DNA of 8,114 bases from Oscillospiraceae bacterium (GCA_031266955.1 JAISAA010000256.1:1-8114); one strand, 5' to 3'; counted from the stretch's first letter, positions 1 to 6,603 are shown. The notes: generated by a model from the sequence alone, not told the origin. Made by a program: numbers and translations.

Positions 1-1572
1 TGTACATCTCGCCGATACCGCCGGGTGCCGGGCGGGGTAAAAGCTATGCTCGCCGAAAAGTGCCGTACCGATGAGGATTCGGTGAAGCGGCTCCTTATAT
101 TTTTGGCGGCAGTCCACGACCTCGGCAAGGCAACGCCGGTATTTCAGGATGAATGTCACGCGTATGGCGCGTATATGAGCCAGTTCCTGACGACCGCCCT
201 GCGGTGGCTTGGCGCATACGGCGTCCCCGTGATCGTCTTGTCGGCTACGCTTCCGGCGGAAAAGCGCGTGTCGGTGATAAAAGCGTATTTAGGACTGTCC
301 GAGGACAAGGGTAGCCTGCACAATGAGTCGGCGCTGTTGGAAAACCGCTCTTACCCGCTGATAACGTACACTGACGGCGACGAGGTTTATCAGCGCGCGG
401 TGCCGGACGAGGATGCCGAGACGACCACGGTTCAGTTGGAACGGCTTGATTTTGAAGCTATCGGGGATAAGCTTGAAGAGGTTTTGCGTGACGGCGGCTG
501 CGCGGGCGTGATAGTAAACACCGTAAAGCGTTCACAGCAGCTCGCGAGGGAATTCAGAAAACGGTTCGGCGACAACGTCGTTCGTCTGTTGCACTCAAGG
601 TTTTTAACACCGGATCGCATGGAAAAAGAACGGGTTTTACGTGAAGAGCTCGGCAAACCGGCGGAAAACTCAAAACGCCCGGCGTTGTGTATAGTCGCGG
701 GGACGCAGGTTTTGGAGCAGTCGTTGGATATAGATTTCGACGTGCTCATAACAGATATTTGCCCGATGGACTTGCTGCTGCAACGGATTGGCAGATTGCA
801 CAGACACTCCGGGCGTATCAGACCGCCGCGTCTCCGCGAACCCGTATGCTATGTGACGGGACTGGAATCCAACGGTTTTGAAAGCGGCTCACTCGAAATA
901 TACGGCGAATACCTGCTCGCGCGCACGCGCGCGCTTCTGCCGAGCAGCGTGACATTGCCGAATGATATCCCCGTTCTCGTCAACGAAGTGTACAGGGACG
1001 ACACGGAGGACAGCGAGGCGAAACAGGCGTGGCAAGATAAAAAGCACGGTGCCGAAAGTAAAGCCAAAACGTTTTTGCTGTGCGCACCTATGAAAAGGTC
1101 CAACAAAACGATTGTTGGTTGGCTGAATACGAGTATCGGAGACGACCCTTCCGGCAAACGCGGCGAGCGTACTGTACGCGACACATCGCCAAGTATAGAG
1201 GTGCTTGCGGTCGTTGAAAGCGGCGGTGTAATGTCATTATTTAGCGGTCAAACACTGCCGCGCGAGCTCGACGACGAATCCGCCCGCGAACTGGCAAAAC
1301 AGAGCCTCAGGCTCCACGCCGCGCTGTCAGAAAACGAGCACATAACAGAACTTGAAGAGCTTGCCCGCAAAAAAGTTCCGCAATGGCAGGAATCAAAGTG
1401 GCTGAAGGGTGAGCTGTTTCTCTTTTTCGACGAAACCGGGACAGCGGAGCTCGGAGACTATTTTTGCAAATGCACCGTATATAGCCGGAAAACGCAAATC
1501 CCGACAAAAATTTCAAAAAAACACTTGCGCTCCGTCCCGCGCTGTGCTAATATATTCTTGCGAGACCGGTAA
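1..1572 (+). pseudogene. cas3: Decayed type I-E CRISPR helicase-nuclease Cas3, 5' end outside window
   Basis: Cas3 is the HD nuclease and superfamily 2 helicase that degrades DNA marked by Cascade. The long frame (GTG at 25, open to the edge) gives 515 residues: an HDLGKATPVFQ HD motif (HD at 31-32), a DECHAYGAYM DExH box (42-51), SATLP (73-77), VAGTQVLEQSLD (224-235) and motif VI QRIGRLHRHSGR (253-264), then a Cas3-like C-terminal domain. In intact Cas3 several hundred residues, including Walker A, lie between HDxGK and DExH; here only about nine do, so an in-frame deletion ends near nt 144-150. A second lesion lies upstream: HLADTAG, the usual first HD-domain motif, is read in another frame at nt 5-25, before PGGVKAML resumes in the main frame. 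Family similarity fades after TAELGDY (about nt 1461), and the ORF then runs through a promoter for the next unit. It is surely non-functional as Cas3; expression of the helicase half is unknown. Confidence 0.9.
1525..1553 (+). promoter_or_regulatory. Sigma-A-type promoter for the structured RNA candidate
   Basis: TTGCGC (1525-1530), a 17-bp spacer and TAATAT (1548-1553) make a good housekeeping promoter, preceded by A-rich sequence at 1506-1521. The predicted start is near 1560, at the base of the first helix of the downstream RNA. It lies inside the last codons of the cas3 remnant frame, suggesting those codons are not original cas3 sequence. Confidence 0.6.
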
Positions 1573-1872
1573 AACGGGCCGCAGCGGTCGCGAGGCGCTA
1601 GCAACACCGCGCGACGCAAGTAGGGACACCAGTTAAACAATAGACCTACGAGCACGGATTTCTCCGCCGCTACAGCAACGGATAGTATATCACGGTTTGA
1701 CCCGTGTTTACAATCACTGCTGTGCCGCGAGTGTGAGGATTTCCGAATAACGCTGAATTTAATACGTCTGCCGCCGTGATGTTTACTCGTGATACATATT
1801 CGCGGCGCGGCGTGTGGTTTGGGCGCGTAGGTAACGGACTGAAAAGTCTGAGTTCCCTGCGCGCCCGTTTTT
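1557..1872 (+). ncRNA. Candidate structured noncoding RNA of about 310 nt, possibly raiA-type
   Basis: This stretch has no protein-coding ORF of its own, a promoter at its left end and a terminator-like hairpin at its right end. Visible pairings are: CTTGCG (1557-1562) with CGCAAG (1615-1620) closing a 5' domain that contains GACCG/CGGTC; GTAGG with CCTAC just after it; CACGG/CCGTG around a TTTGAC loop that could form a T-loop; and at the 3' end an 11-bp helix (1821-1831 with 1856-1866) carrying an inner GGACT-GAAA-AGTCT hairpin. From memory, the 3' module and the AAGTAGGGAC-type 5' segment resemble the raiA RNA motif of Firmicutes and Actinobacteria, but I cannot verify this and the length may be greater than usual. 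It is not a tRNA, tmRNA, SRP RNA or RNase P RNA as far as their hallmark motifs go. It could also act as a long 5' leader of the SPFH operon. Confidence 0.6.
1821..1872 (+). terminator. Rho-independent terminator at the 3' end of the RNA candidate
   Basis: An 11-bp helix (1821-1831 with 1856-1866, one G-U pair) is followed by GTTTTT (1867-1872). An internal loop leads to a second 5-bp stem capped by a GAAA tetraloop (1836-1849). The branched form is unusual for a plain terminator, so the hairpin is probably also a structural element of the RNA. Confidence 0.65.
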
Positions 1873-1919
1873 GCCGGTTCTCCCGCTCGCTTCGTTATGG
1901 AGCTGCGGGAGGGCTATTT
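1873..1919 (+). terminator. Second hairpin with T-run, in the leader of the SPFH gene
   Basis: CTCCCGC (1880-1886) pairs with GCGGGAG (1905-1911), and GCC/GGC extend the stem past a bulge. GGCTATTTTTAT follows just upstream of the SPFH ribosome binding site. It could be a second terminator or an attenuator between the RNA and the operon. The loop is long (18 nt), so confidence is low. Confidence 0.4.
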
Positions 1920-1923
1920 TTAT

Positions 1924-1931
1924 AGAAGGGG
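1924..1931 (+). promoter_or_regulatory. Ribosome binding site fixing the SPFH gene start
   Basis: AGAAGGGG lies 7 nt before the ATG at 1939. The upstream in-frame ATG at 1897 sits inside the 1873-1919 hairpin with no such site, so 1939 is preferred. Confidence 0.8.
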
Positions 1932-1938
1932 ATACGAT

Positions 1939-3120
1939 ATGGCACGTATAGCGGACGTCATCAAATACGAGGGCGACAACAGCATGTTCATCTGGAAACA
2001 CCCCTGCGAGGATTTTAACACCTTCTCGCAGCTTATCGTCCACCAGTCGCAGGAGGCGATATTTTTCCTGAACGGCGAGGCGCTCGACCTGTTCGGCGCG
2101 GGGCGGCATACGCTGCACACGCAGAACATCCCGCTGCTCGGCAAGATACTCAATCTGCCGACGGGCGGAGAAACGCCATTCCACTGCGAGGTATATTTCA
2201 TCAACAAGACCGAGCAGATGGCGGTCAAATGGGGGACTGACAGCAAGCTGCAGTTTATGGAGCCCAATTACCGCTTCCCGATCCAAATAGGCGCAAGCGG
2301 TGAAATGAGCCTGCGCGCCGAGGATTCGCGCAAGCTGCTCATCAGGCTTGTCGGGACGGAATCGCTGTTAGAACAGCCGAAGTTAGTCACATATTTCCGC
2401 GCGTTCCTGAACACGCGGGTGAAAGCGCATCTGGCGCAGACCATCAGGGAGCGGCAAATCAACATCTTCGAGATCGACGAGCGGCTGAACGAGCTGTCGG
2501 AGGAGCTGCGCGCCCGGTTGTTCGGGGATTTCTCCGATTACGGCGTCGCGCTGGAACGCTTCTTTGTGACGACCGTCGTCAAGCCGGATGGGGAAGCGTC
2601 CTATGAGAAATTCAAGGAGCTTCACTTCCGGCAGTACGCGGACGTCGCGGAGGCGAATCTGCGGCAAAGCGTCGGCGTCATCGACGAGCGTACTCAGGCG
2701 CAGAAAACCGTGATCGCGGCGGAGGCGGCGGCGCAGAAGAGAAGCATAGAGGGCTACACGTACCGGCAGGAGCGCGGCTTTGACGTAGCGGAGGCGGCTG
2801 CGCAAAACGAGGGCGCGGGCAATTTCAGCGCCGCCGGTATCGGGCTCGGTATGATGGCGGGCGTCGGCGGCGCGGTGGGCAGCGCCGTGGGCGGCATATT
2901 CGGCGACGCGCTCGGCGCGCTCGGCGATAAGCCGGAAGCGGACGCGGCGCCGGATATATTCTGCGAAAGCTGCGGAGCGAGGATTTTAGGCGGTGCGGCC
3001 TTTTGCGACGAATGCGGCGCTCCGCTGACGGCAAAACCGTCTTGCCGTGAGTGCGGGCATATTTTTGAGCGCGAGGGCAAGTTCTGCCCGAAATGCGGCG
3101 CGAAACGCGAGGGGGACTGA
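1939..3120 (+). CDS. SPFH (band 7) domain protein with C-terminal double zinc ribbon, YdjI-like
   Basis: The 393-residue protein starts MARIADVIKYEG and has an SPFH/band-7 domain over about residues 1-240, with conserved features such as the early VHQSQEAIFFLNG segment and a helical part around residues 165-240. An Ala-rich helical or coiled-coil stretch follows (about 250-290), then a Gly/Ala-rich hydrophobic segment (about 297-330) and two zinc ribbons with four CxxC knuckles (C342/345, C356/359, C369/372, C383/386). SPFH proteins oligomerise on membranes as scaffolds. B. subtilis YdjI is the closest family known to me and belongs to a membrane-stress operon. There is no N-terminal signal peptide; membrane contact probably comes through the SPFH domain or the Gly-rich segment. 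The next gene starts 2 nt after its stop codon, so the two are almost certainly co-transcribed. The family is clear; the cellular role is inferred. Confidence 0.88.
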   Translation: MARIADVIKYEGDNSMFIWKHPCEDFNTFSQLIVHQSQEAIFFLNGEALDLFGAGRHTLHTQNIPLLGKILNLPTGGETPFHCEVYFINKTEQMAVKWGTDSKLQFMEPNYRFPIQIGASGEMSLRAEDSRKLLIRLVGTESLLEQPKLVTYFRAFLNTRVKAHLAQTIRERQINIFEIDERLNELSEELRARLFGDFSDYGVALERFFVTTVVKPDGEASYEKFKELHFRQYADVAEANLRQSVGVIDERTQAQKTVIAAEAAAQKRSIEGYTYRQERGFDVAEAAAQNEGAGNFSAAGIGLGMMAGVGGAVGSAVGGIFGDALGALGDKPEADAAPDIFCESCGARILGGAAFCDECGAPLTAKPSCRECGHIFEREGKFCPKCGAKREGD

Positions 3121-3122
3121 AT

Positions 3123-3812
3123 ATGACCGGAAAAAACCGCGCGCTGTTCGGCGCGATCTTGCTCATCGCGCTGCTGATCTTCAACATCGTCGTGTTCTCC
3201 CTGCCGCACGGCGGCGGCCCCGCGTTCTGGACAGGCTACGGCTTCACGACGGCGGCGTTTCTGCTGCAAATCCTATTCGTGTTCCTCGCCTTCCGGAACG
3301 CCGATTCGATGAAAAAAGTCTTTCTCGGCCTGCCGTTGCTCTACGTGGGGATCGCGTATCTCGCGCTCCAGCTTGTTTTCGGGCTTATCTGTATCTTTGT
3401 TCCCGTAATCAGCAAATCTGTAAGTCTCGCCGTGAGCGCCGTTTTGCTCGGACTGTATTTGATCCGCGCGATTTTGGCCGTTATCGGGAAAGAGGCGATA
3501 CAAGGCGCGGACGACAAGACAGCGACAGCCACGGCCTTCATAAAATCACTGCTGGCCAATGCGGAAATACTGCGCGGCGGAACGGACGACCCCGAACTGC
3601 GTGCGAGTCTGAATACCGTCGTCGAGACGATCCGCTACAGCGACCCTATGAGTTGCGACGCGCTGAACGTGATAGAACAGCAGATACAAACGCAATTCGC
3701 AGAGCTTAAAAACGCCGTCGCCGCCGGGGACAAGGCGGATGCGCTTAATCTGTGCGGGGCTATACATCGACTTCTCGCCGAGCGCAGCGTAAAATGTAAA
3801 TCGTTGAAATGA
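3123..3812 (+). CDS. Four-helix membrane protein with C-terminal cytosolic domain, partner of the SPFH protein
   Basis: I do not recognise a named family. The 229-residue product has hydrophobic segments at about 7-27, 35-57, 66-95 and 100-121, then a soluble, mostly helical region (122-229) with alternating charged and Leu/Ala residues and two Cys near residues 180 and 206. There is no signal peptide beyond the first helix. The start at 3123 is favoured by GAGGGGG at 3109-3115, 7 nt upstream and inside the end of the SPFH gene; the more upstream ATG (3093) would overlap that gene. The 2-nt gap from the SPFH stop and the ribosome binding site of the next gene overlapping its own stop indicate one operon. 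A plausible inference is that it anchors the SPFH and zinc-ribbon partners at the membrane, as in ydj-type clusters. Confidence 0.8.
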   Translation: MTGKNRALFGAILLIALLIFNIVVFSLPHGGGPAFWTGYGFTTAAFLLQILFVFLAFRNADSMKKVFLGLPLLYVGIAYLALQLVFGLICIFVPVISKSVSLAVSAVLLGLYLIRAILAVIGKEAIQGADDKTATATAFIKSLLANAEILRGGTDDPELRASLNTVVETIRYSDPMSCDALNVIEQQIQTQFAELKNAVAAGDKADALNLCGAIHRLLAERSVKCKSLK

Positions 3813-3825
3813 GAGGAAACAGCAA

Positions 3826-5538
3826 ATGAAACAGTTGACGTGTGAGATGTGCGGCGGCACGGACGTTATCAAGCAGGACGGCGTTTTCGTCTGTCAAAGT
3901 TGCGGCGTCAAGTATTCGCTTGAAGATGCGAAAAAGATGATGGTTGAGGTGACGGGGAAGATTGAAACCGGTCCCGGTGTCGAAAATCTGTTGGAAGCCG
4001 CGAAACAGGCATTTCGCAGTCGGGATTATTCGCTTGCGTATAATCGTTTCGCAGAAGTACAAAATTATCGGCCAAAAGACATATATGCTACAGAAATGCT
4101 CAAACTATCTAATTATTTAAAACAATTAGCCGGATTATCTGAGAGTCCTGTTTTCCTTGATGGAGGTCAATGTGAAATGGTGACACGCGCTGATGAATTA
4201 CAACAATATATTCAACGATTTCCGAGAATACAAATTGAACAAATGGAAATAACAAATGAAGAAACTATCGATTTGTATTTTAATACCCTGTCCGCTACAG
4301 TCCTTATTATGAGTAAATTGGTTTACATTGAAGGTATGTATGACAAACAGTTTCAACATGACGTTCGTATACGTATAGCTAAAGTAACTTGGTCTTATGA
4401 AATAGTTGATTGTTTCAGTGGATTAGCTGTTGTCACAGATTTTCTATGGGGGTGGGCTGACGCAAACAGTCAGCTGTTATGGTCGTTTAAAACTATTGAA
4501 AAAGAAATACAAGATTTTTATTGGACGGTTAAAGCCTTTAATGAAAAACACAAAACTTACAATGCTTGGACGAGGCTCTTTGATCTCATTGAGTTCAAAG
4601 AGAAAAATATACCTTTGATAGTGGAAAATGCTTTGGATTTAGTTACTTACTATTATGATGGCAATAACTCTGTTTATAATATTGTCGATCCCATTGATTA
4701 TAGTGATAAGAGTCTCAAATTTGATTTTTTATCTATACAAGAGTATAAAGGAAACTACAAATACGAAAAACAATGCGAATGTTTCATTGATGTCTGCAAA
4801 TTACTGAAAACCGAAAATTGCGACGAGCAAAATGCTGTGATTGTCGCCATAGAAGATTTTATACGGGATGATCTCATAGAAAAAACCCGAAAATCGAATG
4901 AAATTCACTTTGAGCGTGAATTATTTCCAGATAAATACGAAATATCTGCAAAAGATATCGAAAAAGAAAAATGGTTTATACCCTGTCAAAATAAGAGAAT
5001 ATTCAACATCCATCAATTCTTATCAGAATATGCAGTACCCATGTCAAAAGAAATGCAATTGTTGTTTGAAGAATATAAAAACGATTGGTTTAACTATAAA
5101 TCAAATCCGAGGGCAAAACAAATTGTTTTAGAAAAAGTAAGACAAGAGAAACGTGCAAATCGCTCTTGCTTCATAACCACCGCCGTATGCGCCGCGCAAA
5201 ACAAGCCGGACGACTGCTATGAACTCACCACATTCCGCGCATTTCGCGACAATTGGCTCACGCAGACGCCGGAGGGACAGGCGGCAATTCAAGAATATTA
5301 CGATATCGCGCCGCGAATCGTTGAGGGCATAGACAAACGCCGCGACGCGCGTAAGATATATGACGGCATTTACAGCGAATATCTGCTTCCTTGTCTTTCG
5401 TTAATTGAAGCCGGCGACAATCAAGCCTGTTTTGAAAAATATAAGAAAATGGTCGATAAATTGAGGCGTTATGCTAAAAGTTCTCAATATAACCCGGGCG
5501 GAGTAGATCCGGATTCGGAGAAGATAGAAGATAAATGA
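3826..5538 (+). CDS. TFIIB-type zinc-ribbon protein with CFI-box C-terminal domain and AT-rich variable middle
   Basis: The 570-residue protein has three parts. Residues 1-30 form a TFIIB-like zinc ribbon (C6xxC9 and C23xxC26). Residues about 50-80 resemble a TPR-like helix pair (EAAKQAFRSRDYSLAYNRF). Residues about 448-550 match the CFI-box C-terminal domain: CFITTAVC at 448-455, then an LTTFRAFRDNWL segment and a YLLPCL helix. The middle (about 80-445) has no motif I recognise, is rich in aromatic and acidic residues, and is encoded by markedly AT-rich DNA (about 4080-5160), unlike both ends. AGAGGA (3812-3817) lies 8 nt before the ATG and overlaps the previous gene's stop. No signal peptide or clear membrane helix is seen. 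The conserved ends with an atypical core suggest domain exchange. The role is unknown; a cytosolic adaptor or sensor working with the SPFH protein is inferred. Confidence 0.85.
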   Translation: MKQLTCEMCGGTDVIKQDGVFVCQSCGVKYSLEDAKKMMVEVTGKIETGPGVENLLEAAKQAFRSRDYSLAYNRFAEVQNYRPKDIYATEMLKLSNYLKQLAGLSESPVFLDGGQCEMVTRADELQQYIQRFPRIQIEQMEITNEETIDLYFNTLSATVLIMSKLVYIEGMYDKQFQHDVRIRIAKVTWSYEIVDCFSGLAVVTDFLWGWADANSQLLWSFKTIEKEIQDFYWTVKAFNEKHKTYNAWTRLFDLIEFKEKNIPLIVENALDLVTYYYDGNNSVYNIVDPIDYSDKSLKFDFLSIQEYKGNYKYEKQCECFIDVCKLLKTENCDEQNAVIVAIEDFIRDDLIEKTRKSNEIHFERELFPDKYEISAKDIEKEKWFIPCQNKRIFNIHQFLSEYAVPMSKEMQLLFEEYKNDWFNYKSNPRAKQIVLEKVRQEKRANRSCFITTAVCAAQNKPDDCYELTTFRAFRDNWLTQTPEGQAAIQEYYDIAPRIVEGIDKRRDARKIYDGIYSEYLLPCLSLIEAGDNQACFEKYKKMVDKLRRYAKSSQYNPGGVDPDSEKIEDK

Positions 5539-5564
5539 GGTATAAAATAATCGCTATGGCGTTC

Positions 5565-5618
5565 CCTCCGGTAACGCGCGGATCGTTTTGTCCGGGTGGG
5601 AACCGCACACTCCGGAGG
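5565..5618 (+). promoter_or_regulatory. Inverted repeat covering a strong ribosome binding site
   Basis: CCTCCGG (5565-5571) is the exact complement of CCGGAGG (5612-5618), which contains the GGAGG of the following 23-codon ORF. A further GCGG/CCGC pairing is possible within the 40-nt loop. If transcribed, the hairpin would hide the ribosome binding site. Chance pairing in GC-rich DNA cannot be excluded. Confidence 0.3.
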
Positions 5619-5625
5619 CCGGCTG

Positions 5626-5697
5626 ATGATCACGCATCCGCGCGAGGTCTGCGACGCGCTTTCGGCAAAAATGCGCGCGGCCTTGCTGACAGCTTAA
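5626..5697 (+). CDS. Possible 23-residue peptide or 5' remnant of a gene
   Basis: The ATG at 5626 is preceded at 7-nt spacing by GGAGG (5614-5618). The peptide runs from MITHPREVCDALS to a TAA at 5695-5697 and is predicted helical. I recognise no family. It may be the truncated start of a gene lost in the deletions that shaped this region, or a leader peptide. Support is limited to the ribosome binding site. Confidence 0.25.
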   Translation: MITHPREVCDALSAKMRAALLTA

Positions 5698-5710
5698 AAC
5701 GCTTATCTTT

Positions 5711-5863
5711 TTATACGATCCCCGCCCTCACAAAGTGCTTTTTCAAAAACACCCGCCCCAGCAACATACCAACTGCCGCGCCGGCGGCGGACAGTGCGGA
5801 GGACAGTGCGCGCGGGATAAGGGCGTGCGAGTTTCTAAAGTGCCCGGTATGGAGAAGCCTGAA
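5711..5863 (-). pseudogene. Possible C-terminal tail of a membrane protein
   Basis: On the minus strand a 50-codon open stretch ends at the TAA complementary to 5711-5713. It encodes a hydrophobic Ala/Gly helix (SAAGAAVGMLLGRVF) followed by a basic tail (LKKHF, then RAGIV and stop), as at the end of an integral membrane protein. It has no start signal and is bounded by a stop at 5864-5866 inside the cas1 remnant. I cannot name the parent family; it may be a chance frame in GC-rich DNA. Confidence 0.25.
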
Positions 5864-6200
5864 TTACAGGCATTGCCGACGATCCGTGACAGAATGTCGT
5901 TTTTGTACGTAGAACACAGCAAGATAAACCGTCAGGACGGAGCGGTCACAATTACGGACGCGCGCGGGACGGTACACGCCCCGGCGGCCTCGCTTACCGT
6001 GCTGATGCTCGGTCCGGGGACGGAGGTCTCACATCGCGCGATGGAGCTTTTAGGGGACAGCGGAGCGAGCGTTATTTGGGTCGGTGAGCATGGGGTCCGG
6101 TATTACGCGCACGGGCGGACACTGACGAACTCTGCGCGGTTGCTTATCCGTCAGGCGGAGCTCGTTACAAACGTACGGTCACGCGCCGCCGTGGCAAAAA
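5849..6200 (+). pseudogene. cas1: Truncated type I-E Cas1 integrase, N-terminal third only
   Basis: Cas1 with Cas2 inserts new spacers into CRISPR arrays. From the ATG at 5849 (MEKPELQALP) about 117 residues match type I-E Cas1: the RDRMSFLYVEHSKINRQDGA segment, GTVHAPAASLTVLMLGPGTE, HRAMELLGDSG, ASVIWVGEHGVRYYAHGR and RLLIRQAELVT. The match stops at VAK (6194-6199), where a CRISPR repeat begins in the same frame. A full Cas1 is about 300 residues. The part with the catalytic Glu, His and Asp (E141, H208 and D221 in E. coli) is gone, so it cannot integrate spacers. No ribosome binding site precedes the ATG. The frame stays open through the repeat and the IS remnant to 6436. Its orientation and order after cas3 fit a canonical I-E locus. 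Confidence 0.9.
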
Positions 6201-6203
6201 GCT

Positions 6204-6232
6204 CTGTTCCCCGCGTGAGCAGGGGTGATCCT
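6204..6232 (+). CRISPR. Solitary type I-E-like CRISPR repeat
   Basis: About 28-29 nt match the type I-E repeat pattern: TTCCCCGCGTGAGC followed by an A, GGGG and TGATCC. The CCCCGC/GCGGGG-type hairpin around GTGA carries one G-to-A change at 6221. I find no second copy in the window, no clear 32-33-nt spacer and no leader. It lies directly after the broken cas1 reading frame, so it is a relic left by a deletion between cas1 and the array, not a working array. Confidence 0.8.
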
Positions 6233-6235
6233 CGA

Positions 6236-6450
6236 TTGGAAATCGAACCACACCAAATCGTAGGCTTTGACGCCCCGACAAATCGCAGGAGCGCGTCCAG
6301 CGTATCGCAGATGACGCGCACGATGCAAAGAAATATTGCACTGACGGATAGAGCGGCTATATTGATGTGGTTTATCACGGGAAGCACGTCAGAAACTCAC
6401 GCGATAAGAGTGACGCGTTCGCCGTCAAGGGCGTGAACGCCGATTTACGT
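6236..6450 (+). mobile_element. Decayed IS1-like transposase fragment
   Basis: Joining two frames gives a transposase-like series: HQIVGFD (6251-6271), then after a frameshift at about 6272-6276 PDKSQERVQRIADDAHDAKK, a CTDG-stop-SGY segment with an in-frame TAG at 6349-6351, YIDVVYHGKHV, RDKSDAF and VKGVNADLRRY (ending near 6450). From memory these motifs match the C-terminal half of IS1-family-type transposases in Clostridia (usually YYTDGYSGYIDVVYPG and VNADLRHY). The N-terminal half and the last part (LARRSRCF) are absent, and I see no terminal inverted repeats. It is dead by frameshift, stop codon and truncation at both ends. Confidence 0.6.
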
Positions 6451-6540
6451 CGTTATTGGACTTTTTCCGAATCCGTGCTTGGGGCGCTCCTAAAAAAGCG
6501 GCAAGCGTTAGAGTGGGAGGGCTCGGTTTGCGGAATAGGC

Positions 6541-6570
6541 AAAGCCCCGCCGAAAAATCGGCGGGGCTTT
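6541..6570. terminator. Strong bidirectional terminator hairpin
   Basis: A perfect 12-bp inverted repeat AAAGCCCCGCCG (6541-6552) and CGGCGGGGCTTT (6559-6570) flanks a 6-nt loop. It sits 33 nt past the stop of the minus-strand zinc-ribbon gene and can also end + strand transcripts from the decayed Cas region. The T-tracts are short (three to four bases) on both sides. Confidence 0.85.
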
Positions 6571-6603
6571 GTTGTTGCATTTTGAGGTAAACCTCTGCGG
6601 TGT

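Larger units (their letters stand above)
5539..5848 (+). other. Non-coding or degenerate stretch between operon and cas1 remnant
   Basis: No well-supported gene lies here. An open frame starts at 5535, overlapping the previous stop as ATGA, and runs to 5912. Its translation is Arg/Pro/Ala-rich, has no motif I know and runs into cas1 in the wrong frame, so I do not call it. The stretch does hold a short ORF with a good ribosome binding site inside an inverted repeat and a minus-strand fragment, listed separately. No operon terminator is obvious. Confidence 0.6.

Noticed and set aside
1821..1866. Possible tRNA (anticodon-like loop CTGAAAA as in tRNA-Phe)
   Set aside because: There is no D-arm, T-arm or CCA geometry in the 46 nt; the sequence folds instead as a helix with an inner GAAA hairpin followed by a T-run.
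2754..3269. Minus-strand frame of 171 codons opposite the SPFH gene
   Set aside because: The composition is that of an antisense shadow (Pro/Ala/Ser-rich, no domain), with no ribosome binding site.
3047..3709. 220-codon + strand frame over the membrane-protein gene
   Set aside because: It is Arg-rich, overlaps two well-supported genes in another frame and has no motif; it is a shadow of GC-rich coding sequence.
5714..5735. Second CRISPR repeat (ATCCCCGCCCTCAC)
   Set aside because: Only the CCCCGC core agrees; the other half of the repeat and the TGATCC end are missing.
5535..5912. 125-codon frame starting with ATGA overlap to the CFI-box gene
   Set aside because: Its product is Arg/Pro/Ala-rich with no recognisable motif, it reads into the cas1 remnant in the wrong frame, and GC-rich DNA readily leaves such frames open.
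6233..6440. cas2 after cas1
   Set aside because: None of the type I-E Cas2 motifs appear in any frame; the segment matches a transposase remnant instead.
6367..6585. 72-codon ORF as an independent gene
   Set aside because: Its first part is the frameshifted C-terminal half of the IS1-like transposase and its end runs through the terminator hairpin.
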